The notes under the pieces were generated by a model. That model searched no databases, was not told the DNA's origin, and saw only the letters and a list, made by a program, of their open reading frames with translations. DNA of 64,000 bases, from assembly GCA_035235625.1 (NCBI GenBank), contig CP141142.1, positions 51,501,644 through 51,565,643 on the forward strand, read 5' to 3'. Position 1 is the first letter of the stretch, and every line of letters begins with the position of its first letter. Source of the stretch: Saururus chinensis. Lineage: Eukaryota; Streptophyta; Magnoliopsida; Piperales; Saururaceae. Positions 1-14,732 of the stretch are shown here, in pieces. The position numbers were made by a program, and so were the translations under genes.

Positions 1-204
1 GATTGTAACCATCATCACAATTCTGGAAAAAAGAAAAAAGAAAAGATGCAAACATACTTTTCTAATTGCAATTTATATCCACTTGCAAAATAATTACGTT
101 TAGAATAACCATAAATGGAAAAGGTAGCATACTAAGTGAAATAAGAAACCACAGTGCAAGACATTTATCCATATTTTTCATTTTATTGCAGATAATTTTC
201 CTCA

Positions 205-2501
<2,297 letters not shown>

Positions 2502-2556
2502 TATTGTATTATCAACATCCACAGTTTCCCATGCCTTCAGCAGTCTCTGACAGTTC
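2502..2556 (-). other. 5' UTR part of the kinase start exon
   Basis: A pyrimidine-rich tract ending in CAG lies just upstream on the minus strand (tttcctgtgtcag), so the exon probably opens near 2556 and gives about 55 nt of leader before the ATG. The exact acceptor is uncertain because a second CAG occurs a few bases further in. Confidence 0.45.
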
Positions 2557-3771
2557 TGACACAGGAAACATCAACAGATACTTCTCTTCCAACCTGAACC
2601 AGATATCTATCAGGTCATTTGGCAAAAAACTCAAACATTTGATCCAGAAAAGAATATCCAAAGAAAACAAGGGAAGCTAAATGTAATAGGTAGACATTTA
2701 ATGTGTTTCAGTCATGTGCAAAGAAACATATAACAGCATTCATAAGGAAATGTTGTCTATTGCTAGTAAAGGTCCACAAAAGCCGGAGAAGAAGATCAAG
2801 AAGAAAGCATCCAGACACAAAAGATTAGAAATGCATGTTCTCAAAACAAAAATGGGCCGTAGTAGAGGCTAATAACACATCAAATCCTTGTCGCTGATCG
2901 CAAATAAAGTTCGGATAAGGCAATGATGAAGAAGAAGATGATGTAGCACTGCGTACTTGCTTATGCACCAGGTTTTGATCTTGTGGCAACAAACTATAAT
3001 TAAAAACCATACCATGTCGGCCCCGGGTGATCATGCTGAAGTATTTAATGCTTGCCAAAGAAGCAGATTCAATCCATCTTTCATCCATCTACTCTTAAGA
3101 AAGTTCAGCAGGATCTTCCAGCACGAAGGTTAAACATGACATAATGTCCTTATAAGGTCAAAATAGAGTATGAATGAATGATATGTTGTTTATCCTAACA
3201 AATGAAACTAGTATACATGTACCAGATATATACCAAACGGAAAGTAAAATAGAAGATTATTCGCCTCTATGTTCAACTTCTTCATGATCTTCTTTTAGGT
3301 AAAAAGAGTATAGACCTTATGTCATCTTCCGTATATTCTAAATTCTAAGACTAAAATACTTAATATACTAATATTGGAGAAGTAAAAGAAATGGCACCGA
3401 TGCACTAATATCTTCTCGATGAGGAAAGAAAAACCTCCAATTCGCACATAATTACTCATCGTACACAGAAATAAATTTACAATTTTTAATATAACAACCA
3501 TCCCATATAGCTACTACCAAAATACTCCGTCCTAAAAAACTAAAAGATTCAACATAGGCCGAATAAATTGCCAGAATTCCACCAAATAAAGCATACAAAT
3601 ATTCAAACATACAGACAATTAGACAATAGTTCAGCTACAAGTAGCATGAAACACTCAATCACGCCAAGAAGAAAATCTAGAATTCAATGCAGTCAGTGTC
3701 GAAACATATTATTATTCTGAATGGGAAACGAGCATCACAATTCGTCCGAAAGCGCGAGAAAAACTACCAAC

Positions 3772-3930
3772 CTGGATCCAGCTCCCCAAGCAATCAACCA
3801 AATGATAAGCCCAAAAACTTGATTTTTTTCACTCTGATCGATTGATAATTTAGGAAAGCCGTTCGCTTTGACTCTCGCATGAGCATCCTTTACCCTTTCA
3901 CTATCTCCCGCAGCCCGCTTTTCTGTCTCG
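3772..3930 (-). other. Probable non-coding first exon of the kinase gene
   Basis: On the minus strand the sequence ggatccag is followed by gttggtagt, a good 5' splice site with GT at 3771-3770. The stretch to its right is T/C-rich and leader-like (Ser/Thr kinase genes of this family often have an intron in the 5' UTR). The 5' end near 3930 is a guess. The intervening 2557-3771 would be a 5' UTR intron; its open frame at 2825-3088 matches nothing I recognise. Confidence 0.4.
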
Positions 3931-5160
3931 CATTTTTCATGCGCCCTTTCAAAAGTTAATAAAAATAATAATAATATACTGCTTACTTACTTTGGGTGGG
4001 AACCACCCCAAGTTTTCACCCTAATTTATTTTATCATCAACTTAAAATCCTCTATTTCTTTTTATTTTAAGGTACTCATATCATCCTTAATGTACAAACC
4101 AACCCAATAAACTTACCCGCCTTATTATATTAAACTCACTTTAACCCCCTTACCTTACCCCAGACTTGGTTGGAGTTTTTACCATAGAGTGGCTAAACCA
4201 GCATAAGCACAATAGGAGGGGGAGGCACACTAATTAAAAATTAATTTTTAAATCAATCTACAAAGGAATCATATATAATACACAATTAATTAGTAATATA
4301 ACATGTCTCAATTGTAAATCAATCAAAGAGAATAATCAAAGAGAGACAAATACAAACTGACTTTGGGCTATCTAGCTCTTGCATGCTATTCACAAGAACA
4401 ATCAAGTAACGAAGAAAGGAGATTACCTATGTATTGATCCCTCATAAACCCACACTTGAATTGAAAAAATTACAGCAATGATATAGCCCAACCAAGCGCC
4501 AAATCAACCCAACAATTAAGGAGAGTCATCTCTTTCCTTTCAGCCCGCCTAGGAGACCATGGAGAGGGGAGAAGAGGGGCGGTCAATAGTTTTTCCTAAA
4601 GCTAGGGCTGGCTACACCAAAGAGAGGGGGGGCTCAAATTGGGAGAGAGGAGACAAGAGGGGGGGCGACTAGCACTTAGGGCTATCTCATTTTTTTTCTC
4701 TCTCTTAAATACCCTCCCTTTTTCCTATATTAAGCGGGCCTTAAGTGGGCTGAACTAAATGGGCTATCCTTGCTTATTTTTTCCAATTTCTCATGAGGTT
4801 CAAACACAAGTGGAGCGGGCTCTATCTCTCAAAGCACGCTGAGGCCTGGACCCCCTACACACGGCTAAGCCCGCGACAAAGTTGACTCCTCACTAACCAC
4901 GGGTCACACCCTCGATACATAATCCACGCATTTGGCCCCTACAACGTATTAATACAAAACCTAGTCGAATGCCTTGTGTGCATATGTGACGTTGACGGGT
5001 CCCAATTAAATTAGTGTGACGATGACACAAGTAGGGTCAGCGCAACCACCCCCACTACCCTTGGACCACGTAGCCCATACTGGTTCACCTAGACAGCAAG
5101 ATCATAGGACCAAATCAGGCCCAAGCCCATAGAAAATGCCTTCTACCAAAACCCAAATAA
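3931..5160. other. Intergenic, no gene seen
   Basis: AT-rich sequence with a G-rich patch at 4555-4680 (runs such as gagagggggggctc). No open frame resembles a known protein and no terminal repeats were found. It probably contains old transposon remains. Confidence 0.5.
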
Positions 5161-5169
5161 TAATATTCT

Positions 5170-5560
5170 TAAAATTTTTTGGTAGGGGTGCCCCTCGCCA
5201 TATATAAATTACTAACTTCTCATCCTCTTATACAGCTTTTTACGAGGGTGTCCTCCATCAAAACTCATACAGTATAATTTCTAGGGATTTTTGGTAGAGA
5301 GTCCCCTCGCTAAATATAATTGAACCATGTGAAAACTTGGTAAGATGGGCATTGTGTAGATTTTTGTAAGGGTGCCCTAGCCAAACCTAAATTTTTGGTA
5401 GGGAGAGCCCCCATCTCGGTACAAATGAATTAGACAAGGATTTAGAATCTCCGTCTAATTGTGTACAGATTTTACGGAGATGCCCCTTGTTATAACTTAT
5501 ACAATTAATGTTTCTAAAATTTTTTTGACAGTGAAATCCCTCACTGAGGAGAAATTTTTA
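5170..5560. repeat. Degenerate interspersed repeat, TTTTGGTAGGGGTGCCCCTCGC type
   Basis: Seven related motifs occur near 5176, 5236, 5284, 5359, 5391, 5468 and 5519. Each begins with T-rich sequence and then a purine half such as ggtaggggtg followed by a matching pyrimidine half such as cccctcgcc, so each can form a short GC hairpin. Spacing is irregular (about 30-80 bp). Such motif clusters are common in subterminal regions of plant DNA transposons, but no terminal inverted repeats were found here. Confidence 0.5.
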
Positions 5561-7252
5561 GGTATGCGATACACACTATATCGATCATGTATTTTACCAC
5601 TTACTAAATGACCCATAAGCTTGTTATAACTATGCCCAACTTCTCTAGACTATGCTGATTATGGAAAAATCAAATGGGAGCCTCCACTTTACTTTCTCTT
5701 TTCGGGGTGGGTAGCTGGGGTGAGCCGAATAAAACGTGGGGTGAAAAGTCTCTCATCCTACTACTTATAAGTAAAATACAAAAAATACCCTTGATTGGTA
5801 GCGAATTGGACTATATGTCCACAATTATACGAGGTGGCTCCGAGTCCGAACCAACCCGGAGTGGGTTCACTTACTGCAACAAGGAAATGGGACGGTTTCA
5901 ATTATGCTCCAGCCCACTGGGTTTGTTAAAGCTGATAAACAATGCTCAGACAATTCAAAAAAATTGACTGGTTCATCTCAGATGGTGAACCAATAAAAGA
6001 GTGAATTGATTTGGTTCAAGTCTCGAATAAGCTATATTGGAAGTCATCAACGTGTGACCAGTGTTGGAAGTTGATCCAAATTAACGAGAATCTTAGGGTC
6101 CTAATCACCTTTAAGGAATGAATTAAGTACTAATTTTAAATTATGAATAGGACCACAAAAGATTCCAGTTGAAAGGTGCAAGAGTTAAAAACAGTTGCTT
6201 GCTTTCAAATGAAAAGTGCCTTTCCTAAGAGTCGGTGGTGACCAACCGACCACTTGACTTGTTACTTAATGCATACGTCACGATTAAGTAGATCTTGTGT
6301 TTTATAAATATCTTTACACGATGAAAAAGACAAAGATGCCTCTTTTTTATAATTAATGGAGGCTTAATGAGTCTTGTAAGCAATCTGTTAATCCTACTTC
6401 CTCCTACAGTTGAACTAGTGTCCAAAAACTGCAATATGTTCCACTATCTTTTTAGAGTTTATTCTGCCATTATTCTTTTCATATGTATAAACACATTCAA
6501 TGCAAACAATTTAGCCATTGACATAGAGCTAAGGTAAGTTTGCTTTGGATGCAAGAGAACATGTAGCCCTTCCTCACAGAAAAGCTATAGTTTGTCAACA
6601 TTTTTCTTTCATGTGAAATTTTGAAATGGTTTATTTTTTAGAAAAAATAACTCATATATTTTACTTGGGCTTACTATACTAAGCGAAGACATTTTTTCAA
6701 TCTAGTTTTGAGCACTTTCTTCTACCTCTAATTGGACGTAGTATTTGAATTAATCTATTTCATTCACTTCTAAAGTGTTATTTGTGTCCTTCTTCCAAGC
6801 CTTCTTTTTTTTATTATTGAAGTTTTTTATTTCCTCTAGTATATTATATTCATTTCGTTTTATATTAATAGTTATATTAAAAAATTTATTAAATGGTAAA
6901 ATTTAGATCTAAGATAATAGAAAATAAACTTAGGATATTCTTTTTTAAGTACCTAAATACTTAAATTAAATAAAATAAAATTATTAATATAAAACAAAAA
7001 TTTTCAACAAAAGAGCTATTAATTTAAGACAGAGAGGAAGTATACCTAGCAACCAGCCTTCATAGACTAAAATTAATAATTAAGCACTTTTTAGTTTTTA
7101 TTTATTGATACAAACTAGTTAAGCTTTTAAATTACGTGGGTGATGAACTGCACACGGGACTGGTGGACCGCAACCCAATTGAAATATTGAACCCACCGGT
7201 TCTTTCATTAAGTGGGTTGGAGGCCAAATTAGTGGGAATTGCTTTCTTCTTT
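5561..7252. other. Intergenic, no gene seen
   Basis: AT-rich sequence. An open frame at 5674-5967 (97 codons) has no recognisable domain. The interval ends at the AAATG target site of the Copia insertion. Confidence 0.5.
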
Positions 7253-7257
7253 AAATG

Positions 7258-7814
7258 TGTTAGATATGAAGCCTAATTTCTGAGAAGATTGACAGCACGC
7301 ACACAGATTTGAGAATGACTCAATAAGGATAGTTTCTAAATCTTAGACTCTGTTTCATATATTCAGCCTGTTGATTCTGGAAAGGTCAGTTCTGTGAGAA
7401 TGTTTTATTCCAAGAAAGTTCTGGGAGAATGTTTATTCCGGGATGGGTCTGTGACGAGGCTGTGTGATGAGAAAAAGGGTCAGGGAGCGAACTGTATATG
7501 AGAGAAGAAACAAAGCAGACGAGGCTGGGTTCAACTCAAGGGAGAGAAGGAGTTCTGCTCAAGGGAGAGAAGGGGTTCAACATGGGAAATAGGGAGATAT
7601 TTTCTTGTATTCTTCTTCTCCTTCTCCACTGTAATTTTCTCTGAATATAGTAGATTGGGTGTGGGTCGTGGATGTAGGCAAATTGCTAAACCACGTTAAA
7701 TCTTTGTGTTGTGTTGCTTTATTTGTTGTGTCACGTCTGCCGCCCCCAACGATCATTCTACTGCATATGGGAATTTCTGTGCTGGGTTTAAGACCGCCAT
7801 TATTTTCCCCAACA
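7258..7814 (+). repeat. 5' LTR of the Copia element
   Basis: Same length as its partner at 11903-12459 and about 96% identical by eye. Starts TGTTAGATATG and ends TTTCCCCAACA. It contains two near-repeats of CAAGGGAGAGAAGG and a long pyrimidine run (tattcttcttctccttctcc). Confidence 0.96.
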
Positions 7815-7816
7815 AG

Positions 7817-7828
7817 TGGTATCGGAGC
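7817..7828 (+). promoter_or_regulatory. Primer-binding site (initiator Met tRNA type)
   Basis: TGGTATCGGAGC lies two bases after the 5' LTR. It matches the usual plant Copia site TGGTATCAGAGC with one change. Confidence 0.9.
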
Positions 7829-7849
7829 TTCGACAAGTTCGGGGTAGAG

Positions 7850-10800
7850 ATGGCCGACGACAACAAGTACAAGATTGAAAAGTTTAATGGTGAGAATTAT
7901 GCATTATGGAGAATGCAAATTGAAGATTACCTGTATCAGAAAGACCTATGGCGCCCGATGACCGGTGAGAAGGCCAAAGACACCACGGAGGAGAATTGGC
8001 AATTACTGGATCGAAAAGCCCTAGGTGCCATTCGTCTTGCAATTTCTGCGTCGGTCGCTTCAAATATATTGAAGGTGAAAACGACGAAAGAATTGTTTGA
8101 TCTATTGGAGGAGATGTATGTAGGAAGTTCTTCGGCACACAAGGCACATCTAGTTACTAGTTTTATGGACCTGAAGATGTCAGAAGATGATAGTGTGGCT
8201 AATCATCTAAATGAATTTCACAAACTTACTAATCAGCTGGATGCGGTGGGTGTAAAATTCACAGAGGATGTACAGGCTATTTGCCTCATAAAATCTTTGC
8301 CAAAGAGTTGGAGCGTCTTCAAGACAGGTGTGTTCAATTCAAAGGGCAATGTAAATCTGACATTAAGTGATGTCGCTCCACAAATGTTGGCGGAGGAGAT
8401 TCGACGAAAGGATGGTGATTCTCCCACTAGCTCTGCCTTGACCATGGATGATCGTGGTCGACGATCACAGCGGGGAAAGCAAGGTGGTCGTGGAAAATCC
8501 CGGCAAGGTCGTTCCAAGTCTCGCAACGGCAAGGGAGATGGAACTTGCTGGAATTGTGGCCAAGCAGGCCATATGAAACAGGATTGCACAGCCCCGCCCA
8601 AAAATGACAAGGGAGGTAAAAATACTGTGAACCTTACTGGTGATTCTGAATGTATGATATTGTCAATGGAAGATAGACTTGATACATGGATTATTGATTC
8701 TGGTGCATCTTTCCATGCTACTAGCAATAAAGATTTACTTGAATGTTATGTTGTTGCAAATCTTGGAAAAGTTCATCTTGGCAATAATAATACTTGTGAT
8801 GTGATTGGTAAGGGGAATATAAGTTTGTTGCAGGAGGATGGCACAGTATTTGTGTTGAAAGATGTTAGACTTGTGCCTCGTCTAACGAAAAATTTGATAT
8901 TTGTTGGTCAATTGGCTATGACTGGAGTGGCTACAAAGTTTATCGATGATACATGGAGTATGACTCGAGGCTCCCTTATTGTAGCCAAAGGAAAAAAGGT
9001 GGGGACGTTGTATTTGTTCTCATGCAGGAACAAGGACTCTATATCGGTGGCATCGTCAGTTGTTGACTCTGCAACGTAGCACAAAAGATTGGGCCACATG
9101 AGTGAGAAGGGGATGCAAGTTCTGATGAACAAGGGGAAGCTTCCTGACTTGAAGGAGGTAAATCTAGATTCCTGCAAAGAATGTGTTATGGGAAAGCAAA
9201 GAAAGGTTACCTTCACAAAGGCAGTTAAGGAAAGAAAATCAGAACGTTTGGAGCTGGTACACACGGACGTCTGGGGTCCGGCTCAGGTACAATCCCTCGG
9301 CGGTGCTCTTTATTTTGTGACTTTTATTGATGATGCATCTCGCAAGCTCTGGGTTTATTATTGTCATAATAAATCAGATGTGTTTAACTTGTTTGTCAAA
9401 TGGAAAACTCTTGTTGAGAATGAGACAGGATTAAAGTTGAAGTGCTTGAAATCCGATAATGGAGGAGAATACTGTAGTAGGGAATTCCAATCCTACTATG
9501 ACAAACATGGGATTAGAAGACTTCTTACAATCCCAAGACAACCAAGACAAAATGGTGTGGCAGAGCGAATGAACAGGACAATCTTGGAGAAGGCTAGGAG
9601 TATGAGACTCCATGCAGGGCTACCAACATCATTTTGGACCTATGCCGTAGACATAGCAGCATATTTGATCAACCGATCCCCATCTTACTCCCTAGATGGT
9701 GGATTGCCCGAGGAGGCATGGACAGGGAAGGAGGTAAAATATGATTTCTTACGGGTGTTTGGATGTGCAAGTTATGTACATGTGGAACCAGAAAATAGGG
9801 GAAAACTTGACTCAAAATCGAGCAAGTGCTATTTTATTGGTTATGGAATTGATAGTTATGGGTACAAGCTATGGGATGCAGAGCAGAAAAAGGTTGTTAG
9901 AAGCATTGATGTTGTCTTCAATGAGTCTGATTTGTACAAAGACCGACAAAATCTACAAAAGGGGAAGGAAAAATCTCAGTTTGTAGAATTTGAGATAGAC
10001 AAATCCTCAGTTGATGAAGCAGGAAATGCAGATGAAGCCAGTTCTAGCCAGGAAGTATCTTAGCCAGATGACAGTCATGATGAAGAGGCTGATGATGAGC
10101 CAGCTCATGTCCCACAATCCTCTACAGTTCCTTTGCAGACACCGGCTGGATGGAGGAGTGACTGGGTAAGTAAGCCAAATCCAAAATATGATTCTAGCCT
10201 TAACTATTTGCTGTTGACAGATAGCGGAGAGCTTGAAAGTTTTGAGGAGGCATGTCGCATAGACTCATCTATTGAGTGGGAACGTGCCATGGATGATGAG
10301 ATGGACTCATTGTCCTCAAACAACACTTGGGAGTTGACTCAACTGCCAAAAGGGAAGAAGGCTCTGCATAACAAATGGATCTACAGGTTGAAAGAAGAGG
10401 TCGATGGAAACAAGCGTTACAAAGCCAGACTAGTCGTCAAGGGCTTTGAGCAGAAGCATGGGGTAGATTTCACATAGATATTTGCTCCAGTGGTGAAGAT
10501 TGCTACCATCCGGACAGTCTTGAGCATAGTAGCAGTGGAGGATCTCCACCTTGAGCAGTTAGATGTAAAAACTGCATTTCTTCATGGTGATTTGGAGGAA
10601 GAGATCTACATGCATCAACCAAAAGGGTACATTGAAAAAGGTAAAAACAATTTGGTTTGCAAGTTGAAGAAGAGTCTGTATGGTTTGAAACATGCTCCAA
10701 GACAGTGGTATAAAAGGTTTGATGGGTTTATGCAGGCAATTGGGTTCTATAGGTGTCATTCAGACCATTGTTGCTATTTTAAAAATTTTGGTACCTCCTA

Positions 10801-11779
10801 TATTATACTACTGTTGTATGTCGACGATATGCTTATTGCAGGATCCGACATGATTGAGATTGTGAATCTCAAGAGGAGAATGTCTCAGGAATTTGCAATG
10901 AAGGATTTGGGCCCATCAAAACAGATTCTTGGCATGCGAATTACTAGAGACAGAAAGAAGAGAGTGCTGAAATTATCACAGGCAGAATATGTTGAGAAGG
11001 TACTTCAAAGGTACAACATGCAGGGTGCTAAGTCAGTTGGCACTCCTCTTGCAGCACATTTCAGACTCTCTTAGGATCAGGCCCCAACCACACTAGAGGG
11101 GCGGAGAAAGATGGAGAGTATTCCTTATGCTTCTGCAGTGGGTTCTCTTATGTATAATATGACTTGCACTAGACCAGACATCTCCCATTCAGTGGGAGCA
11201 GTGGCAAGGTATATGAGTAATCCTGGCAAAAAGCACTGGGAGGCAGTGAAGTGGATCCTTAGGTACTTGAAAGGTACATCACAATTGAGTTAATGCTTCG
11301 GTGGTTCAAGCATAAAGCTCTTAGGTTACGTGGATTCTGATTTGGCTGGTGATGTGGACTCCAGGCGGAGTACCACGGGCTACGTATTTACTCTTGGGAG
11401 TGGAGCAATAGCATGGCAGTCACAACTTCAAAAGATTATTACTTTATCTTCTACTAAGGCAGAGTATGTTGCAGCTACAAAGGCGCGCAAGGTGTTGATT
11501 TGGCTGAAGGCATTCCTAAAGGAATTGGGTAAGGAGCAGAGTGAATGTTGGTTGCATTCAGACAGTCAAAGTGCTATTTATCTTGCCAAGAATTCAGCAT
11601 TTCATTCAAGAACCAAGCATATTGACGTCAAGTATCACTTCATTCGGGAGCTTGTAGAAGAGAGGGAAGTGAATTTGGAGAAGATCCATACCAAAGACAA
11701 CCCGGCAGACATGTTGACGAAGGTTGTCACCATGGAGAAGTTGAGGTCATGCTCAACTTCTATCGGTCTTTTACACTAG
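7850..11779 (+). pseudogene. Copia gag-pol polyprotein, one frame with five internal stop codons
   Basis: Encodes the structural and enzymatic proteins of the retrotransposon. The ATG at 7850 (MADDNKYK) follows the primer-binding site; an earlier in-frame ATG at 7706 is inside the LTR and unlikely. The whole 1309-codon frame stays open in phase from 7850 to 11779, the usual Copia length. Visible parts: Gag with a CCHC zinc knuckle CWNCGQAGHMKQDC (8546-8587); protease DSG at 8696; integrase catalytic Asp 473 (HTDVWGP), Asp 536 (SDNGGEY) and Glu 572 (AERMNR), exactly D-D35-E; reverse transcriptase YVDD at 10817-10828; RNase H near LSSTKAEYVA. Stops are TAG at 9077, 10061, 10475 and 11072, and TAA at 11291. 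There is no frameshift at all, which is unusual for a copy with five nonsense changes. Confidence 0.95.
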
Positions 11780-11893
11780 AGGACCGGTCATCCCACACCC
11801 ATTGCTTATTCAGATTGAGATTTGAAGGCTTGAAGACTGCTAGCTTCAAGTGGGAGAATGTTGAAGAAGAAGCTGAAGCCCATCAGTCTCCAA

Positions 11894-11901
11894 GTGGGAG
11901 A
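11894..11901 (+). promoter_or_regulatory. Polypurine tract of the Copia element
   Basis: GTGGGAGA sits directly before the 3' LTR. A second copy of the same caagtgggaga block lies about 45 bp upstream. Confidence 0.85.
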
Positions 11902-11902
11902 T

Positions 11903-12459
11903 TGTTAGATATGGAGCCTGATTTCTGAGAAGATTGACAGCACGCACACAGATTTAGGAATGACTCAATAAGGATAGTTTCTAAATCTTAGACTCTGTTT
12001 CATATATTCAGCCTGTTGATTCTGGAAAGGTCAGTTCTGTGAGAATGTTTTATTCCAGGAAAGTTCTGGGAGAATGCTTATTCCGGGATGGGTCTGTGAC
12101 GAGGCTGTGTGATGAGAAAAAGGGTCAGGGAGCAAACTGTATATGAGAGAAGAAACAGAGCAGACGAGGCTGGGTTTTGCTCAAGGGAGAGAAGGAGTTA
12201 TGCTCAAGGGAGAGAAGGGGTTCAGCAAGGGAAATAGGGAGATGTTTTCTTGTATTCTTCTTCTCCTTCTCCACTGTAATTTTCTCTGAATATAGTAGAC
12301 TGGGTGTGGGTCGTGGATGTAGGCAAATTGCCGAACCACGTTAAATCTTTGTGTTGTGTTGCTTTATTTGTTGTGTCACGTCTGCCGCCCCCAACGATCA
12401 TTCTGCTGCATCTGGGAATTTTTGTGCTGGGTTTAAGACCGCCATTATTTTCCCCAACA
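11903..12459 (+). repeat. 3' LTR of the Copia element
   Basis: 557 bp, TG...CA ends, followed by the AAATG target duplication. Confidence 0.96.
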
Positions 12460-12464
12460 AAATG

Positions 12465-13674
12465 TTCTCCTTTCTTCTCCCGCGAGGATCATGATTTGTC
12501 TCCTGTGGGTTTCATTTCTATGTTGTTTGTGTTATTTCGTCTGTTCTATGTGTAAATGTTATTGAGCTTTGAATTGGTTTCGTTGGTAGGATCATTTTTT
12601 TTTTAAATGTAGGTTATTGTTGAATTGTTCATACTTTTAATATTTGAATATCTGTATGTTCAATTTAAGGAATTCATGTAGCCGATTCGATATAGCCGGA
12701 GTCCGGTCAAGACTATGTTGTATAAAAACACATACATATGATATGATTAGGCAAGCTAGAAAGCCCCTTTGAATTGCATTCAAATAAGAAAAATGAAAAT
12801 GAGCGTGTTTTAAAAAACGTGTGCGCGAAGGCAACCGTTAGATTGTATGGGCCCCATATGATCCCCTTCTCTGCACGCGTTCTGAACATGTTTACACGTT
12901 TGTTTATCATTGTTCTTAAAATAATGGGAGAAACACATTTATTTATTTGATGTTTTTGTCAATTGTTGATTTTTTTCCTTTTCTTTTCAACTGCCATGGG
13001 AAGATAAGATATTTGCATGTGTTATTGCTTGGGAAGTATTTTTCCTATGCTCTGCATTGATAATGAGCTGAACTTTTAGTGGAAACCCTTCTTATATGAG
13101 ATTGACAACGTATACATTAGCGCTAACATGCACAAGTGTATGTGTTGTCTATCTTAAATATCAAGGGCTCTCATGCTTAACTTACACTAAGTTTATTACT
13201 TAATGAGTTTAATTTTTCTCCCTTGTTCAATTTTATTTGTTTTCAAAGTTTGTTGCAAGATTTAAAGCTTGTTCTGCATCAGTTTTTTTAGTATGAGTGA
13301 TGCGGATAATTACAAGAGAATATTCAGTCTTATGTTTTGCTCTATATATACGGCACTTACACCCCCTGGATTATGACAAAACTGCATATACACCCCTTCC
13401 ATTATCAAAACCTGCACATAACACACTGGAGGAATTTTTTTCTTAAATTCCTCTTTTACCCCTTATTTCTCCTTCGTCAAATTTCTTATTTGAAGCATGT
13501 GAGAATACTTCTTCAAAGGTTTCCTTTCACTCCAATTGCTTATTAGAATTATGTGAGACTTCAGGCTTAGTTTTTGAATTGGAACGCGTATATGTTGAAC
13601 ATCAAAATGATAAGTTAGATATATGTTGAACATCAAAATTAGAATTATTAATGTGTATTTTAGAAACTGTAATC
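12465..13674. other. Intergenic, no gene seen
   Basis: AT-rich sequence downstream of the Copia element. A short stretch at 13345-13440 (cacttacaccccctggattatg and similar) resembles the stretch at 41970-42060 and may be a fragment of a dispersed repeat. Confidence 0.45.
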
Positions 13675-14732
13675 AGGCAAGTCACGGCTCAGCTGGGCAC
13701 ATAGGGTGGTGCCAGTCCCCCTGCGGGTCATCTAGTCCCGCTTTGTGTCTTCCATTTCATCCTCAGGTGGCCTCAAAATTGAGGTTGATGTTGCTGGTCC
13801 GACTGGAGTATGGCGAGGCGGCAATTCGGCAGGAGCATCAGGCGGCTATGCCAGAAAATCATGCACTGTAAAGCTCATCCTGCGTTGGTCGAAATCGCCT
13901 TGGACTCTAGTGCGGAAAGCCCAATCTCAGCGACTCTAGTGACCAGAAAGAGGGGCCGTAGGTGGAACAAGGGGCCGTGGTTGGGGGAGAAGTCCGTGTC
14001 AAGCGCTGGTGTCTTCCTAGGCGGCGGTGTCCATAAAGTTCATGCTGGCTGGGCTGTTTAACAAACGAGCGAAAAGCGGCCTGTTGCTCTGTTCACATTG
14101 CACGAAATTCTTGTAGCAATTCAGAGAAGAGATGAATCATAGCGGCATTGTTGGGCGCTCGATGCAATTTAGGGGGTTGACCTGGGGCTGCTGGGAGAAC
14201 TTTTGCAACCAATGGGCTATTGGTACATTGGGAGTTCTGCCAATGGCCATAAATGGGCTGGCGACGCACTGAGAGCCGCTGGTCACCAGGGAAGCAGAAG
14301 CAGCGTCGGAGCCGCTTTGGTTGTGCTTGTCTTTGGACATCGTACTCTTGGTTTGAATCATCGATACCACCCACAGTCAGAAAAGGTCGTCCTACAGTCA
14401 GAAAAGGTCGTCTCTGATACCAGTGACATAAACCATAAGGTTTATAGGGGGCTTTAGGTAATAAAATTAAATGAAATGAGAGGAAAGAACCTTGCTGATT
14501 CGTTAAAAACTAGAGCGATTGAAAGAAGGGAATTTGGGTCAACAAAGGAGAAGGAAGAGAACTTAGAGCTTGATTAATTACTTAATCTCTATTAGGGTAG
14601 AAAAACCCTTACATAATATTACTTTTAATGGGCCTGGGCCTTATTAACTAAACTACTTAAGGCTTTATTATATGATAAGACCTACTATCTAATGGCCCAC
14701 ATGCATACTAATTAATCCTAGGATCCATAACA
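13675..14732 (-). mobile_element. Truncated small LTR retrotransposon
   Basis: On the minus strand an LTR-like block (14732 down to 14424, about 309 bp) begins TGTTATGGATCC and ends TTTATGTCA, and is followed after one base by TGGTATCAGAG, the primer-binding sequence for initiator Met tRNA. GC-rich internal sequence continues to about 13675 with a possible Gag start near 14370, but no second LTR, polypurine tract or target duplication was found. It is therefore a 5' fragment, perhaps of a short non-autonomous (TRIM-like) element. Confidence 0.65.
14424..14732 (-). repeat. 5' LTR of the truncated element
   Basis: TG...CA ends on the minus strand, with the primer-binding sequence adjacent at 14412-14422. 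Just inside the element an 18-bp sequence with core CAGTCAGAAAAGG is repeated in tandem (about 14373-14411). Confidence 0.6.

Larger units (their letters stand above)
7253..12464 (+). mobile_element. Ty1/Copia LTR retrotransposon with AAATG target duplication
   Basis: A structurally complete element. Two 557-bp LTRs (7258-7814 and 11903-12459) begin TGTTAG and end CCCAACA. The 5-bp duplication AAATG flanks both sides (7253-7257 and 12460-12464). The order of coding domains, gag, protease, integrase, reverse transcriptase, RNase H, is the Copia order. The LTRs differ at about 21 of 557 positions with no indels (about 3.8%), so the insertion is not recent. It cannot move on its own because its single coding frame has five internal stops. 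Confidence 0.97.

Noticed and set aside
7706-7849. Upstream ATG extension of the Copia polyprotein
   Set aside because: It lies in the 5' LTR and crosses the primer-binding site. The ATG at 7850 gives the normal family start.
8233-8727. 164-codon minus-strand open frame over Copia gag
   Set aside because: It is the antisense shadow of the gag frame and has no recognisable domain.
9077-9079. TAG between protease and integrase as programmed readthrough
   Set aside because: Four more stops follow in the same frame and the context (TAG CAC) is not a known readthrough signal, so decay is simpler.
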